NCBI RefSeq assembly: GCF_029360585.1
Contig: NZ_JAQZSJ010000004.1
Coordinates: 124,001-188,000, forward strand
Origin: Cohnella caldifontis
GTDB taxonomy: Bacteria > Bacillota > Bacilli > Paenibacillales > Paenibacillaceae
Direction of reading: 5' to 3'
Length of the DNA: 64,000 nucleotides
The position numbers were made by a program, and so were the translations under genes. Numbering within the stretch: the stretch's first letter is position 1; each line of letters starts with the position of its first letter. The notes below the pieces were generated by a model. The model ran no database searches. It had not been told where the DNA came from and was given only the letters and a program-made list of their open reading frames with translations. This document shows positions 50,642-62,499 of the stretch, piece after piece.

Positions 50642-52369
50642 ATGTCCAGCAGCCTGTCCGTCAGAACGAAGCTCTTGCTCATGCTTCTTATTCCTCTCCT
50701 TCTGCTTGCAGGTATCGTCGTCTATTTGCTGCAAGTCAACGCCTCCAACACCAAGCGCCTTTCCGAAATCCTTTATGAAAGCGCATACCAAAGCTCCAGC
50801 CTCGCGCTGAACGCGGACCGGGACATGTACCAAGCCTTGACGGCCTACATGACGGCGCAGCATGCCTCCGGCAGCGCCCGCGACGCGGCCGTGAAAGATT
50901 TAAAGGACAATGCCGCGCAAGCCGGCGACCGGCTCAAACGGACGACGGAGCTTATCCGCCGGTTCGGTCTCGAAAACGTCCTGAAAGCGGAGGACGGGCG
51001 TCCTTTCCTGGAGGTGCTGACGCAAGCCGCGCTTCAATTCGAACAATGGGCCGCCTCCGCCCAAGACCGTCTCGACCGGAACGATTTCCCGGCGGATCAA
51101 GAACAGTCGCTGCTCGGCCAATTTAACCGATCGCGGGAAAACATCAACGCGTTCACGGATGCCATCGATGCCTATGCGCAGGACCGAACCGCCGCCATCA
51201 AACGCGAAAACGACAACAGCCGGGTGCAAATCCTCGCCTCCGTCTCGGTCGAATGGGTCGTCCTGCTTCTCCTGGGCTTCCTGTTCGTCCGGCAGATCAG
51301 CCGGGCGGTCCGGGCCATTCTGGACCGGACGAGGCGGGTGGCCGAAGGCGACCTGAGAACGCCGCCCGAAACGAAGTACGCGCGGAACGAGCTGGGAGCG
51401 ATCCTGCAATCGGTGGACGTCATGACCGCGAACATGAAGACGCTGATCGGACAAATCAAAGAGAATACCTTGTCCGTATCCGAATCTTCCCGGCAACTGT
51501 CCGCAGGCGCCCGGGATTCGGCCGACTCGGCCGACCAAGTCGCCCGGAACATCCAGGAAGTCGCCGTGCTGGTGGACCGGCAAACGGCGATCACGTCGGA
51601 CTCGTCCAAAGCGATCTCCGAAATGGCCATCGGGGTGCAGCGCATCGCCGAGAATACCGGAACCGTCTCGGATCATGCCGCGACGACGAGCCGGCAAGCC
51701 GAAACCGGCAACGAGCAGCTTCTGCGGCTGGAAACGCAGCTTGACCAGATCTCCCAATCCATGGACGAGCTTGGCCGCAGCATCGCCGTATTGACGGAGA
51801 AGTCGGAACAGATCGGCAGCATCACCGGGAAAATCACGGGTTTCGCCAACCAGACGAATATATTGGCGCTGAACGCCGGCATCGAGGCGGCTCGGGCCGG
51901 CGAGCAAGGCAAAGGCTTCGCGGTCGTCGCGGTGGAAATCCGCAAGCTGGCCGCCGGGTCGCTGGAATCGGCCGCGGAAATCGAGGAGTTGATCGGGGAA
52001 ACAAGGGGGGAAATCGAGCGGACGTCGGAGCGGATGCAAACGGCGATTCGCCAAACCGAGCAAGGATCGGCGATCATGAAGGAAGCGGCGGCGGGCTTCG
52101 AAACGATTCTGGCCTCCATCCGGGAAGTGGCGGACCAGATCCAGGACAGCTCCGCGGTGACGGAGCAAATGTCCGCGAGCTCACAAGAGCTGACGGCCGG
52201 CATGGAACAAGCCGCCGCGTCCGCCGGGGAAATTTCCCGCAAAGCCCAGAACGTCAGCTCGGCGACCGAGGAACAGCTGGCGCTCTCGGAAGGGCTGTCG
52301 AAAACTTCGGAGCAAATGGAGGAAATCATCGAGCGGTTGAACCGGGCGGTCGTATCCTTCAAACTATAG
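50642..52369 (+). CDS. Methyl-accepting chemotaxis protein (4-helix-bundle sensor)
   Basis: 575 residues. Membrane helix about 7-30, four-helix-bundle sensor about 35-190, second helix about 200-222, HAMP about 225-275, then a long signalling domain. Its tip is [37 protein letters not shown] (the canonical E-x-A-R-A-G-E hairpin), so it couples to CheA/CheW. GAGGAG precedes its ATG. A CheY-like gene converges on it across a terminator. Confidence 0.93.
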   Translation: MSSSLSVRTKLLLMLLIPLLLLAGIVVYLLQVNASNTKRLSEILYESAYQSSSLALNADRDMYQALTAYMTAQHASGSARDAAVKDLKDNAAQAGDRLKRTTELIRRFGLENVLKAEDGRPFLEVLTQAALQFEQWAASAQDRLDRNDFPADQEQSLLGQFNRSRENINAFTDAIDAYAQDRTAAIKRENDNSRVQILASVSVEWVVLLLLGFLFVRQISRAVRAILDRTRRVAEGDLRTPPETKYARNELGAILQSVDVMTANMKTLIGQIKENTLSVSESSRQLSAGARDSADSADQVARNIQEVAVLVDRQTAITSDSSKAISEMAIGVQRIAENTGTVSDHAATTSRQAETGNEQLLRLETQLDQISQSMDELGRSIAVLTEKSEQIGSITGKITGFANQTNILALNAGIEAARAGEQGKGFAVVAVEIRKLAAGSLESAAEIEELIGETRGEIERTSERMQTAIRQTEQGSAIMKEAAAGFETILASIREVADQIQDSSAVTEQMSASSQELTAGMEQAAASAGEISRKAQNVSSATEEQLALSEGLSKTSEQMEEIIERLNRAVVSFKL

Positions 52370-52387
52370 AACGTCGTTCATGAATCA

Positions 52388-52438
52388 AGCCGGAACCTCG
52401 TCACCCGCATCCCGCGGCTCGGAGGTTCCGGCTTTTTC
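52388..52438. terminator. Terminator between chemoreceptor and CheY-like gene
   Basis: Perfect 12-bp stem AGCCGGAACCTC (52388-52399) with GAGGTTCCGGCT (52422-52433), then TTTTT on the plus strand. Confidence 0.85.
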
Positions 52439-52454
52439 CGGTCGTTTATGGCAT

Positions 52455-52820
52455 TTACAGAACGGCGAGCGCCTTATTGACGGCCTCTAGCACCCGGCTG
52501 CTTTGGAATGGCTTCACGATGAAATCTTTGGCTCCGGATTGGATCGCGTCCAGGATGAGCTGCCGTTGTCCGACGGCCGAGCACATGACGACCTTTGCCT
52601 TCGGGTCGATCTTCCGGATCTCCCGGAGCGCCTCGAGCCCCTCCATTACCGGCATCGTGATGTCCATCGTCACCAAATCCGGCCGGAAGGCCTTGTATTT
52701 CTCGACCGCTTCTTCCCCATTGGAAGCCTCGGTCACGACCTCATGCCCGCCCTGGACCAGAATTTCCTTGAGCATCGCCCGCAAAAAAGCCGCATCGTCG
52801 ACGATCATGATGCTTGACAT
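52455..52820 (-). CDS. CheY-like single-domain response regulator
   Basis: 121 residues from ATG 52820. Receiver domain only: acidic pair DD at 8-9, phospho-acceptor Asp53 in LVTMDITMP, Thr/Ser in MCSAVGQ and Lys in IVKPFQ. The frame is open back to 52958 but has no homology there. It is convergent with a chemoreceptor gene, which fits a role in chemotaxis, and lies next to the BTAD regulator on the same strand. Confidence 0.88.
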   Translation of the reverse strand: MSSIMIVDDAAFLRAMLKEILVQGGHEVVTEASNGEEAVEKYKAFRPDLVTMDITMPVMEGLEALREIRKIDPKAKVVMCSAVGQRQLILDAIQSGAKDFIVKPFQSSRVLEAVNKALAVL

Positions 52821-52923
52821 GTCCGAACCCCCACCCGTTTCCGTCGAAACGTCCACTGCACTGCTTGTTAGGGACATTCTAGAAAAACGGACTGAACAAT
52901 TCCTGAACGGTTCCCGGTCCCGG

Positions 52924-54048
52924 TCAAGTCGCCCCCCGCTGGGCGGTCCAGCGCTCATACCATTCCGCGATCTCCCGTTCGGGCGCGAGGCCCAGCTCCT
53001 CGTCCAACACCCGCTGCAGTTTGGCGTATTGGCCCATGACCTCGGCGGCGTTGCCGATCTGGTCGTATGCCCTCATCAGCCCCATGTAGCTGGCCTCCCA
53101 GATCGGGAACCGTTCTTGGATCGTTTGGTACAGGCGGATGGCGTCCCCCGGCAGCCCCGCCACCTCCAACCGGACGCCCTGATCGGTCGCTTGCTGCAGC
53201 CATTTGATCCGCAGCCGTTCCCGCTCGTTCTCCGCCCACAGATAGCCTTCCACCTGCAGGTAATCCCCCCGGTAACCTTCCAGCAGAAGCCGGAACAGCT
53301 GGCCTTCGTCCATGCCGATCGCCGCTTGGGTGAGGGCTTCTTCCCATAGCTCGGTGTCGAGCGGCAACCCTCCGAGTTCCACCCGGTAGCGGCCTCCGGT
53401 ATACACGATTTGGACGGGAAGCCGTTCGGCCTTCAGCGTTTGGCGGATTTGATAGACCGTCGTATGCAGGTTGGCCATCGCTTTGTCCGTGTCGAGGTCG
53501 GGCCACAGCAAATCGTGCAGCTGCTCTTTCGAAACGGCCCGGTCGCGGGAATGGACCAGGTAGGCGAACAATTCCTTCGCTTTGGAGGTTCTCCAGTTGA
53601 TGCCGGTCACCTTGCCGTCCGGACCCGCCACGCCCAAGTCGTGCATGCAGCACAAGACCGGCGGAGGCGCTTCCTTCTCCGGGGGAGGAAGCCGTCTTCG
53701 TTGGTTCAGCCGCTCCAGCGTCGTCTCCAACCGGGCGATCCGGATCGGCTTGAGCAAATAATCGGCGGCCGCGAGCTCGAACGCGTTGACCGCGTATTGA
53801 TCGTAGGCGGTGACGAAGACGATTTCCAAGCCGGGGTCGTTCGACTGCAGGCGGGCGGCCAGCTCCAGGCCGTTCATCCCCGGCATGTCGATGTCGACGA
53901 ACGCCGCTTCCACGCCATCCCACAAGTCCGACTTGAGCGCTTCGATCGGATTTTGAAAAGTGGCCGCTACCTCGACTTCAAGACGGTTCAACAGCCGCAC
54001 CATGCTCTCCAGCGCCAGCCATTCATCGTCGACGACGATCGCTTTCAC
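52924..54048 (-). CDS. Response regulator with winged helix and BTAD domains
   Basis: 374 residues: receiver domain 1-120 with Asp52 in VDIDMPGMNG, Lys in LLKPIR, then an OmpR-type winged helix (SKEQLHDLLWPDLDTDKAMANLHTTVYQIR) and a C-terminal bacterial transcriptional activation (BTAD) helical domain (about 245-370). Such SARP-like regulators activate transcription. The ATG at 54048 overlaps the stop of the upstream hybrid kinase by 4 bp, so the pair is a two-component system. Confidence 0.9.
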   Translation of the reverse strand: MKAIVVDDEWLALESMVRLLNRLEVEVAATFQNPIEALKSDLWDGVEAAFVDIDMPGMNGLELAARLQSNDPGLEIVFVTAYDQYAVNAFELAAADYLLKPIRIARLETTLERLNQRRRLPPPEKEAPPPVLCCMHDLGVAGPDGKVTGINWRTSKAKELFAYLVHSRDRAVSKEQLHDLLWPDLDTDKAMANLHTTVYQIRQTLKAERLPVQIVYTGGRYRVELGGLPLDTELWEEALTQAAIGMDEGQLFRLLLEGYRGDYLQVEGYLWAENERERLRIKWLQQATDQGVRLEVAGLPGDAIRLYQTIQERFPIWEASYMGLMRAYDQIGNAAEVMGQYAKLQRVLDEELGLAPEREIAEWYERWTAQRGAT

Positions 54049-57000
54049 GCTTCCGCCTCCCTGTCCTGCGGAATCGGAATCCGGAAGCTCACTTCCGTCC
54101 CCTCTCCCTCTATGCTATCGATGGCCAAGCCTTGGCCGTAGGCGTTTTTCAATCTTCGGTTCACGTTGACAAGCCCGATTCCGTCCCGGTAGGTCCCCTC
54201 CAGAACGGCGGCTTTTTTCGCCGGCGGAATGCCGGCGCCGTTGTCGCGGACGGATATCCGGATCCCCCCGTCTTCCTCGGCCGCCCGAATGTGCAGCCAG
54301 CCGCCCTCCAACCGTTTGAGGATGCCGTGCTTCAAGGCGTTCTCGACGAGAGGCTGGATCGTCAGCGGCGGCAGCATGAAGGAGACGTTCATGGGCAGGT
54401 CGGCGGTGATGCGGATCCGCTCGCCGAACCGTGCCTTCTCGATGTTCAAATACGACTGTACGAGGGCCCACTCCTTCTCGAACGGCACTTTGCTGTCCAG
54501 ATTTCTCAGGTCGAACGAGTGCTGCAGATAACTGCCGAACTCCGCCAGCAGTTCCCGCGTGCGGTCCGGATCGACCTCGCTCAGACTCGCGATCGTATTC
54601 AGCGTGTTGTACAGAAAATGGGGTTTGATTTGCGCCTGGATCAGCGCCATCTCGATATCCAGACGTTCCCGGATCGACTGCTTCATGTGGAGCAGCGTAC
54701 GGATCTTCGCCAGAAACTCGGAGGTGCGAACCGGTTTGGTGACGTAGTCGTTGGCGCCCGCGTCGAAGCCGACCAGCAAAAACGCCGGCATGCTGCGGGC
54801 GGTCAGGAACAGCACCGGAAGATCGTAGAACGAGCGGCTGCGCCGGATTTCGCGGCAGAGGTCGTAGCCGGAAACGCGAGAGAGCATCGCCTCCAGCACC
54901 ACGAGGTCCCATCCTCCTTCGTTTTCGATCCTCCGCAGCGCTTCTTCGCCGTCCGTCACCGCGGTGACGTCGAGCTTCTCCTGGACCAGAATGTCGAAAA
55001 TCATCCGAAGGCTGACCGGGTCGTCGTCCACGACCAGCACCCGGGGGGCGCCCGCCGCGGCGTGCCGCCGGACGGCCGCTTCTTCCCGTTCCGCCAATCC
55101 GGCCGCGACCTCCGTCAGCGCCCCACCCCATTCCGGGGATTCCGGCTCTTCCCGGGCAATCGGCAGCCGGAAGCGAATGCGCAATTCATGGTTCTCTTCC
55201 GATACGTCAAGCCCGCTGCCGTGCAGCTCCAGCAGCTTGCGGCTGATGTCCGTGCTCAAGGTGGAAGCGCCTTCGTCCGATCGGCCTCCGAAACCGCCGA
55301 TCTCGGACCGGATTCCGTTCTCTCGCGCCGCCACGATTTCCACGCCGACGAATTCGTTCGGGTCCAGCCGGTCCGCTTCGATCCGGACCTCGCCTTGCGC
55401 CCCCCAGCCGACGGAATAATGGAACAGATGGAACAGGATCTGCGTCATCCGGTGCTCGTCCGCACATACCGGAGGCAAGCCCGGAGCAACCCGGTTATCG
55501 AACCGGACCGATCCGCCGTCCTTCAAATACCGCATGACCTCGGTCACGCCGCCTACGAGCATGCGGACGTCGAGAGACCGGGGCTCGAGTTCGAGCGCGC
55601 CTTCGTTCAGCTTGGACAAGTCGAGCATGTCGTTCAGCAAGGAGGACAACCGCCTGCCGGTCGCCATTAGCCGCTCCAGCCGTTCCCGCTGCCGTTCGTT
55701 CGGGAGGTCGTCGCCCAGCATCACTTCGGCCATATTGATCATGCCGTGCAGCGGAAGCCGGATTTCCTGGGACGTCGTCGCGAGGAAATCGTTCTTCAGC
55801 CGGTCGGCCACCAGCAGTCGCTGCGACAAAGTCTCGATTTCCTTCATGCCTTTGAAAAACCGCTTCGCGATGACGAACGCCATGACGAGAATGAACCCGA
55901 TTTTCTCGGCCGGGAACATCCCCTGCAGCCGGTCCGCTCCCATGTAGTACAGCCCTTGGAAGATGCCCTCGTTCATAATACACCCGGCCGCCAGCAGCGA
56001 ATAGATGGAATCCCGGTTCCCCCGGTAGTACTCCTTGACGAGAATCGAAATCGCGTAGAGGACGACGAACAAGTCGTAGCCGAATAACGCGAATTCGCTT
56101 CTGGAAAACAAGGAAACGGGGGTCAGCGCATACAAAGCCGCCAGCGCGGCCGCTGCCGCGAACGCCAAGCGCACGGCCTTACGGCGGGCGTGCTGCGGAT
56201 ACATGGCGTTCACGAACCCGAGCAGACAGGCGAACAGGAGCGGCGAAGGAATCATCTGCAGCTTGACTTGCAGCCCATAGGGCACGTCCGGCAGCAACCG
56301 GAACAGCAGCTTTTCGTCGTGGGTCATCCAAAACAGCAGGGACATCCAGAAGAAAAGCGCGAAATAGAGCAGCTCCCGATTTTGCCGGCGGAAAAAATAG
56401 AGCATGAGGAAAAAGACGGTGCAGACGAAGAATATCCCCATCAGCATTCCGTGTTCGGCGGTTCGGATTACGTTCTCCCGTTCCGCCGCCGCGGCAAGGC
56501 CCAATTTGACCGTATGCGCGATGCCGCCCAGCCGGGCGTAGTCGTAATTGGCCGCCTGAACGACCACTTGCGCGGTGCCGCCGCCCATACCGAAAGAAGC
56601 CGCGACGGGCATGACGAGCGCCTTCGTGTCGGCGCGGGAGGCGCCCGGCGTTCCGCTGCCTCCGATCCGAACGCCGTTCACGTACAAGGTGCTGGCGCTG
56701 CGGATAATCGAGGTTTGGAGCGTATAAGTCCGTTTCCCGGCTTGGCCCGGATCGGGCATGCGGATGTTCAGCCGGTAAGTTCCGTAACCGAAAGGGGAAG
56801 CCATCAGCCGATCCCACCCGCCGGGGACGCGGACCAGCCGCCTTTCGGCTTCCGGGAACGGTTCCCCCGGTCCGATCAGCCGGTTCGGGTAAAACTCCCA
56901 TTCGCCTTTGAGCGGGATCATCCGATCCGCATCCGGTTTCCAGCGGGTCAGGTCGATTTCGCCGTTCACCGCCTTCGGATCCGACCGGTGCGTCTCGTAC

Positions 57001-57074
57001 CCCCAGCCCCATCGCAGCGCGGCCAAGACGAGAAACGCCGCGGCGACCATGACCAGTTTCCCAGTTTTATTCAC
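54045..57074 (-). CDS. Hybrid sensor protein with degenerate HisKA/REC and intact LytS-type kinase
   Basis: 1009 residues. Signal/membrane anchor 7-25, extracytoplasmic sugar-binding-like region (KGEWEFYPNRL at about 55-65) and seven membrane helices to about 400 (7TMR-DISM type). A HisKA-like helix pair follows, but the phospho-His is Gln436 (TTSQEIRLPLHG). The ATPase next to it lacks the Asn box (HLFHYSV) and the DxGxG box. A receiver domain has acidic DDD at its start but Glu728 in place of Asp (VVLEAML). A complete LytS/YesM-type kinase ends the protein: His819 in IKPHFLYNTL, VENALKHGI, DNGAGI and GIGLVNV. The C-terminal kinase likely phosphorylates the BTAD regulator encoded next. Confidence 0.88.
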   Translation of the reverse strand: MNKTGKLVMVAAAFLVLAALRWGWGYETHRSDPKAVNGEIDLTRWKPDADRMIPLKGEWEFYPNRLIGPGEPFPEAERRLVRVPGGWDRLMASPFGYGTYRLNIRMPDPGQAGKRTYTLQTSIIRSASTLYVNGVRIGGSGTPGASRADTKALVMPVAASFGMGGGTAQVVVQAANYDYARLGGIAHTVKLGLAAAAERENVIRTAEHGMLMGIFFVCTVFFLMLYFFRRQNRELLYFALFFWMSLLFWMTHDEKLLFRLLPDVPYGLQVKLQMIPSPLLFACLLGFVNAMYPQHARRKAVRLAFAAAAALAALYALTPVSLFSRSEFALFGYDLFVVLYAISILVKEYYRGNRDSIYSLLAAGCIMNEGIFQGLYYMGADRLQGMFPAEKIGFILVMAFVIAKRFFKGMKEIETLSQRLLVADRLKNDFLATTSQEIRLPLHGMINMAEVMLGDDLPNERQRERLERLMATGRRLSSLLNDMLDLSKLNEGALELEPRSLDVRMLVGGVTEVMRYLKDGGSVRFDNRVAPGLPPVCADEHRMTQILFHLFHYSVGWGAQGEVRIEADRLDPNEFVGVEIVAARENGIRSEIGGFGGRSDEGASTLSTDISRKLLELHGSGLDVSEENHELRIRFRLPIAREEPESPEWGGALTEVAAGLAEREEAAVRRHAAAGAPRVLVVDDDPVSLRMIFDILVQEKLDVTAVTDGEEALRRIENEGGWDLVVLEAMLSRVSGYDLCREIRRSRSFYDLPVLFLTARSMPAFLLVGFDAGANDYVTKPVRTSEFLAKIRTLLHMKQSIRERLDIEMALIQAQIKPHFLYNTLNTIASLSEVDPDRTRELLAEFGSYLQHSFDLRNLDSKVPFEKEWALVQSYLNIEKARFGERIRITADLPMNVSFMLPPLTIQPLVENALKHGILKRLEGGWLHIRAAEEDGGIRISVRDNGAGIPPAKKAAVLEGTYRDGIGLVNVNRRLKNAYGQGLAIDSIEGEGTEVSFRIPIPQDREAEA

Positions 57075-57091
57075 GCGATTAGTCCCTTATT

Positions 57092-57817
57092 TCACGAAAT
57101 GGAATAGCGGACATGCTGCTCCAGCAGGCGCATCTTCCCGATCCGCCCATGCGCGAGGTAGCGCCGCGGATCGTCCGAATAATGCATGAGCCGGATTTTC
57201 TCCTGGACGGACTCCGGCAAGGTGGCCAATTGGTCCAAAGAAGCATGGTGCCGAGCGGGTTCCAACGAGCAGTCGTGGAAAATGAACCGGACGCGCTCCT
57301 GCAGTTCCAGGAGGAGCCGTTCGTCGAATTGGGCGTCGGAGCTGTAATAAAGCGGGCCGATCCGAAGGCCGCTGCTGCTTTTGCCGGGCACGTGAAGCGT
57401 GCGGACCAATTCCGCCGGCATCCCGTGGATCGATACGGTTTCCCCGTGCTTCATCGGCTTGACGTTGAAAAAATCGTCCAGGCGGTCGGATGGACCGTCC
57501 GCGGTCCCGCCTTTCAAGCAGTGCTCCCACAGCGGATCCAAGAGGTCCTCGGCGGCGAACAGATCGATCTTTTTCTTGTATTTGAACTTGCCGTCCAGCG
57601 CGATTTCTTCCAGCCCTCCGACATGCCCCGAATGGAGATGCGTCACGAGCACCCCGTCGATGTCCTTCTCCCAGGACAAACCCAACTCGTGCAGCGACCG
57701 GGTGGCCGTGCTGCCGCAGTCGATCAGCAGGCGGTAACCGTTCAAATCGAGAAGGGCGTTGTTAGGGTACAGCTTTTTGTAAAAGCCCCCTCCGGTACCG
57801 AGCATGAGCAAATCCAT
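57092..57817 (-). CDS. MBL-fold metallohydrolase-like protein with altered HxHxDH motif
   Basis: 241 residues from ATG 57817 (GGGGGA upstream). The beta-lactamase-fold core is clear: LGTGGGF, DCGSTATRSL, and VTHLHSGHVGG at 58-68. The usual THxHxDH reads THLHSGH, so Asp64 is Gly; the second metal may be lost. HVPGKSSSG and YYSSDAQFD follow. Related RNase Z-like hydrolases cleave RNA or small molecules. It is transcribed alone upstream of the sensor kinase. Confidence 0.82.
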   Translation of the reverse strand: MDLLMLGTGGGFYKKLYPNNALLDLNGYRLLIDCGSTATRSLHELGLSWEKDIDGVLVTHLHSGHVGGLEEIALDGKFKYKKKIDLFAAEDLLDPLWEHCLKGGTADGPSDRLDDFFNVKPMKHGETVSIHGMPAELVRTLHVPGKSSSGLRIGPLYYSSDAQFDERLLLELQERVRFIFHDCSLEPARHHASLDQLATLPESVQEKIRLMHYSDDPRRYLAHGRIGKMRLLEQHVRYSIS

Positions 57818-57989
57818 CCGATGGTCCCCCTGCAGCAATGCTGATTCTAACTTTTTCGCCGTTCGACAAAAAATTCCTTTATTTGCGTAGAAATCCCCCA
57901 AAAGTGACGCGATGCTCTGCAGCTTAGTCCGATTACTTTGGGGGGAGCCCCCGGTAAAGGCACAGGAAATGATGTTGCATAATTTCCTT

Positions 57990-58035
57990 GAAAATAAAAA
58001 GAACCTTGCCGAGGTTTCCCTCAGGCAAGGTTCTT
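57990..58035 (-). terminator. Terminator of the groES-groEL operon
   Basis: Minus strand stem AAGAACCTTGCC/GGCAAGGTTCTT with a 12-base loop, followed by TTTATTTTC. Confidence 0.85.
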
Positions 58036-58073
58036 GCGCCTGCGCGCGGCTCGCGGGGAGCCGGACGCGAGAT

Positions 58074-59732
<1,659 letters not shown>

Positions 59733-59788
59733 TCAATCCCCCGCTTGCCGCGAAGGGGCGTTCCTTATGTGGGTTCGGCCGTTTTCTC

Positions 59789-60073
59789 TTAGCCGACGAT
59801 TGCGTGGATGTCGCTTTCTTTCATAATCAAATACTCTTTGCCGTCGTACTTGATTTCCGTTCCCGCATACTTCGAGAACAGAACGCGGTCGCCTTCCTTC
59901 ACTTCGAGCGCCACGCGCTGCCCGTCTTTATTGAGCGAGCCGCTGCCTACGGCGATAACTTTGCCTTCTTGCGGCTTTTCTTTCGCCGTGTCCGGCAGCA
60001 CGATGCCGCTGGCGGTTTTCTCTTCCTTGGCGATCGCTTCGACCAATACGCGGTCTCCCAAAGGTTTGATCAT
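59789..60073 (-). CDS. groES: 10 kDa co-chaperonin GroES
   Basis: 94 residues from ATG 60073 with AAGGAGG upstream; the longer frame to 60130 runs through CIRCE and is not the start. [12 protein letters not shown], the mobile-loop region [21 protein letters not shown] and the C-terminal [14 protein letters not shown] are typical. It forms the lid on GroEL. Confidence 0.99.
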   Translation of the reverse strand: MIKPLGDRVLVEAIAKEEKTASGIVLPDTAKEKPQEGKVIAVGSGSLNKDGQRVALEVKEGDRVLFSKYAGTEIKYDGKEYLIMKESDIHAIVG

Positions 60074-60119
60074 GAAAATAGCCTCCTTCTGATTCAGGTA
60101 AAGGGTGGATTTGGTACTG

Positions 60120-60146
60120 TTAGCACTCAATCGACTTAAGTGCTAA
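60120..60146. promoter_or_regulatory. CIRCE operator (HrcA binding site)
   Basis: TTAGCACTC (60120-60128) - N9 - AAGTGCTAA (60138-60146). One mismatch from the TTAGCACTC-N9-GAGTGCTAA consensus. It lies between promoter and start of groES. Confidence 0.95.
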
Positions 60147-60158
60147 TAACCATTTCTA

Positions 60159-60187
60159 ATCATACTGATTTTGTTTACGGTTTTCAA
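60159..60187 (-). promoter_or_regulatory. SigA-type promoter of groES-groEL
   Basis: Minus strand -35 TTGAAA (60182-60187), 17-bp spacer, -10 TATGAT (60159-60164), just before CIRCE. Confidence 0.9.
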
Positions 60188-60208
60188 GTCCCCGGAACCA
60201 AAAAAATG

Positions 60209-60240
60209 AAAGAGACCCACAGACGGCTGCGGGTCCCTTT
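60209..60240 (-). terminator. Terminator of the chemoreceptor gene at 60289
   Basis: Imperfect stem AAAGAGACCCACAG with CTGCGGGTCCCTTT (60209-60240), followed on the minus strand by CATTTTTTT. Confidence 0.8.
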
Positions 60241-60288
60241 CCGAGCGGGCATAATGCCCAGTTTGCCCGAATGGGCAAGCCTTCATTC

Positions 60289-61557
60289 TCAAGCTTTGAG
60301 GTTGCCTACGAGCCCTTTGAGGCGGGAGGCCATCGTGCTGAGGTTGTCGGCGGTTTTGGCCATTTCTTCCGTGGAAGAGAGCTGTTGCTGCGTCATTGCC
60401 GATACCTGTTCGGTGAACGAAGCGGTCTCTTCGGTGATGCGCGCGATGTTCTGGATCGACTGGAGCACGGACGCGCTTCCGGCCGTCATCTGTTCGACGG
60501 AGGCGGCCACTTCCAGCAGGCTTCCGCTGAGTTGGGTGACGCTGCCCACGATTTCGCGGAACGAGACTTCCGCGCCCCGCATTCCCTCTACCGTCGTGAA
60601 CACTTGGCTCGCGCTTTGCTCGAACATGGCGGCGACCTTCTCGATATCCCCCGACATCGCCTCGAGCGTATCGCCGATTTGTACGGCCGACTGCTGCGTC
60701 TGGTCCGCCAGCTTGCGGATCTCTCCGGCGACGACCGCGAAACCGCGGCCGTGCTCGCCGGCCCGCGCCGCCTCGATGGCGGCGTTCAGCGCCAGCAGGT
60801 TGGTCTGGTTGGACACTTCGGAGATGTACCCGATGACTTCCCGGACTTGCTCCGACTTGTGGTTCAAGCCGCGCACCGTTTCTTGCAGCGAACGGAACGC
60901 CGTTTCCACCTGGGAGATTTCCTCCGAGTTGGTCCGCATCAGCTCGGAGCCTTCCTCGGCGCGGACGCGGGTCGACTGCGCCGAATCGGAGACGCCGGTC
61001 GTCGTGGAGGCGACTTGGTTCAAGCCGTCCAGCGTCTCCTGCATGACGGCGGTGATTTCCTGCGACTGCGCGACTTGCGTCTCGGAGCCCGCGGCGACCC
61101 TTTCCACCGCTTTCGACACTTCGCTGCTCACTCTGGCGTTCTCTTCGGCACCCTGCTTCAGGTGGATCGAAGCCGCGGCCAGTTCGGCCGTGCTGTCGCG
61201 CAGCGCTTTGATCAAATTCTGCAAGCCGTCCAGCATCCCGTTGGCGGCGCCGACCAGCTCGCCGATTTCGTCGTTGTTGCTGCGCACGTGGATCCTCCGG
61301 GTCAAATCCCCGCCCGACGAAGCGATGTTCCTCAAGGTGGAGGTGACCTGGCCGATCGTGTCCGCGATATTGCGTCCCTGCAGAACGCAGATGAACGCGC
61401 TCACGCCAAGCAAGACCAACAGAATGATTCCCGTTTCCAAGACCAGGGCGAAATCGTCCGAGTGGCTCGCTACCAGCAGAACGAATGCCAAAACGATCAA
61501 AACAGCCTGGATCCCGAAACCGACAAAAAACTTCTGACGCAGCGACAGATTGCGCAT
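60289..61557 (-). CDS. Short methyl-accepting chemotaxis protein
   Basis: 422 residues with two membrane helices (about 10-30 and 42-60) separated by only about ten residues, so there is no sizeable external sensor. HAMP-like segment 60-110, then the MCP signalling domain with [37 protein letters not shown] at its tip. It probably senses a membrane or internal signal, or works with another receptor. It is transcribed alone, opposite no other gene. Confidence 0.9.
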   Translation of the reverse strand: MRNLSLRQKFFVGFGIQAVLIVLAFVLLVASHSDDFALVLETGIILLVLLGVSAFICVLQGRNIADTIGQVTSTLRNIASSGGDLTRRIHVRSNNDEIGELVGAANGMLDGLQNLIKALRDSTAELAAASIHLKQGAEENARVSSEVSKAVERVAAGSETQVAQSQEITAVMQETLDGLNQVASTTTGVSDSAQSTRVRAEEGSELMRTNSEEISQVETAFRSLQETVRGLNHKSEQVREVIGYISEVSNQTNLLALNAAIEAARAGEHGRGFAVVAGEIRKLADQTQQSAVQIGDTLEAMSGDIEKVAAMFEQSASQVFTTVEGMRGAEVSFREIVGSVTQLSGSLLEVAASVEQMTAGSASVLQSIQNIARITEETASFTEQVSAMTQQQLSSTEEMAKTADNLSTMASRLKGLVGNLKA

Positions 61558-61673
61558 CCTTCGACTCCTCCCGGAATATAAAACCTTATGTAAGCCTTTT
61601 CCATAAAGTGTACCATAATTTCGGGCGTCCGAGTATCAAAATTTGACAAGAACCGAGCAGTTCGATCAAGCAT

Positions 61674-61711
61674 GGCAAAAAAAATCCGCCGGGGCGCTCC
61701 CCCAAGCGGAT
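61674..61711 (-). terminator. Terminator of tatC
   Basis: ATCCGC/GCGGAT stem (61684-61689 with 61706-61711) and inner GGGGCGCTCCCCC helix; eight T follow on the minus strand. It touches the tatC stop codon. Confidence 0.85.
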
Positions 61712-62499
61712 CAGGATTCGTTTTCGAGTTCGAGCTCTCTGGCCCTGCGGGCCTCCATTCGTTTGCGATGGGCGATTCCGGACAGGAACACGCTGAATTC
61801 GAACAGGACGATCAGCGGGATCGCAACCAGCAAATCCGAAATGACGTCCGGAGGCGTGATGATAACGCCGATGACCACCATGACGAACCAAGCGACCCGT
61901 CTCATTTTCTTCAGCAACGCCGGATTCAAGATGCCGATTCTCGACAGGAACATGATGACGAGCGGCAGTTCGAACAGAAGGGAAATCGGCAGGAGCAGGT
62001 TGAACAAGAACGAGAAATATTGGGTGAGCCCGTAGGTTTGCTCCAATCCCATGCTGGCGGTAACCCGCTCGGTAAAATAATAGGCCATCGGGAACACGAC
62101 GTAATACGCGAACGACAAGCCGATCAGGAACATCAGGAGCGCGCCCGGAATGTACCGAAGCGTGGCCCGCCGTTCCCGCGGGCCGATCGCCGGCTTCACG
62201 AACGCCCACAGCTGGTAGAAGGCGAAGGGGATCGCGGCCACGAAAGAAATCAGCACGGCGAACTTCATGTACAGCCCGATCGCGTCCCAAGGGGAGAACG
62301 CGTGCAGCTCCAAGTGCTCGGCGGGCGCGGCGGCCACCAAATAATCGAACAGCGGCTGGGCGCCGAACAAGCCGCCGGCCATGCCGAGCGCGAACACGAT
62401 CAGCGAATAGATGATGCGCCTGCGCAGCTCTCCGATGTGATCCCAGATCGACATCTCGCCGTCCGCGCGTTGATCTGCGGAGCCGGTTTGTTGCGCCAT
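61711..62499 (-). CDS. tatC: Sec-independent protein translocase TatC
   Basis: 262 residues with six membrane segments. The first cytoplasmic region DHIGELRRRIIYSL binds twin-arginine signals, and GPRERRATLRYIPGALLMF and FELPLVIMFLSRIGI are typical. It is the receptor of the twin-arginine pathway with TatA. A strong AAGGAGG site precedes its ATG. Normally tatA lies directly upstream; here 978 bp with a tandem array intervene. Confidence 0.97.
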   Translation of the reverse strand: MAQQTGSADQRADGEMSIWDHIGELRRRIIYSLIVFALGMAGGLFGAQPLFDYLVAAAPAEHLELHAFSPWDAIGLYMKFAVLISFVAAIPFAFYQLWAFVKPAIGPRERRATLRYIPGALLMFLIGLSFAYYVVFPMAYYFTERVTASMGLEQTYGLTQYFSFLFNLLLPISLLFELPLVIMFLSRIGILNPALLKKMRRVAWFVMVVIGVIITPPDVISDLLVAIPLIVLFEFSVFLSGIAHRKRMEARRARELELENES

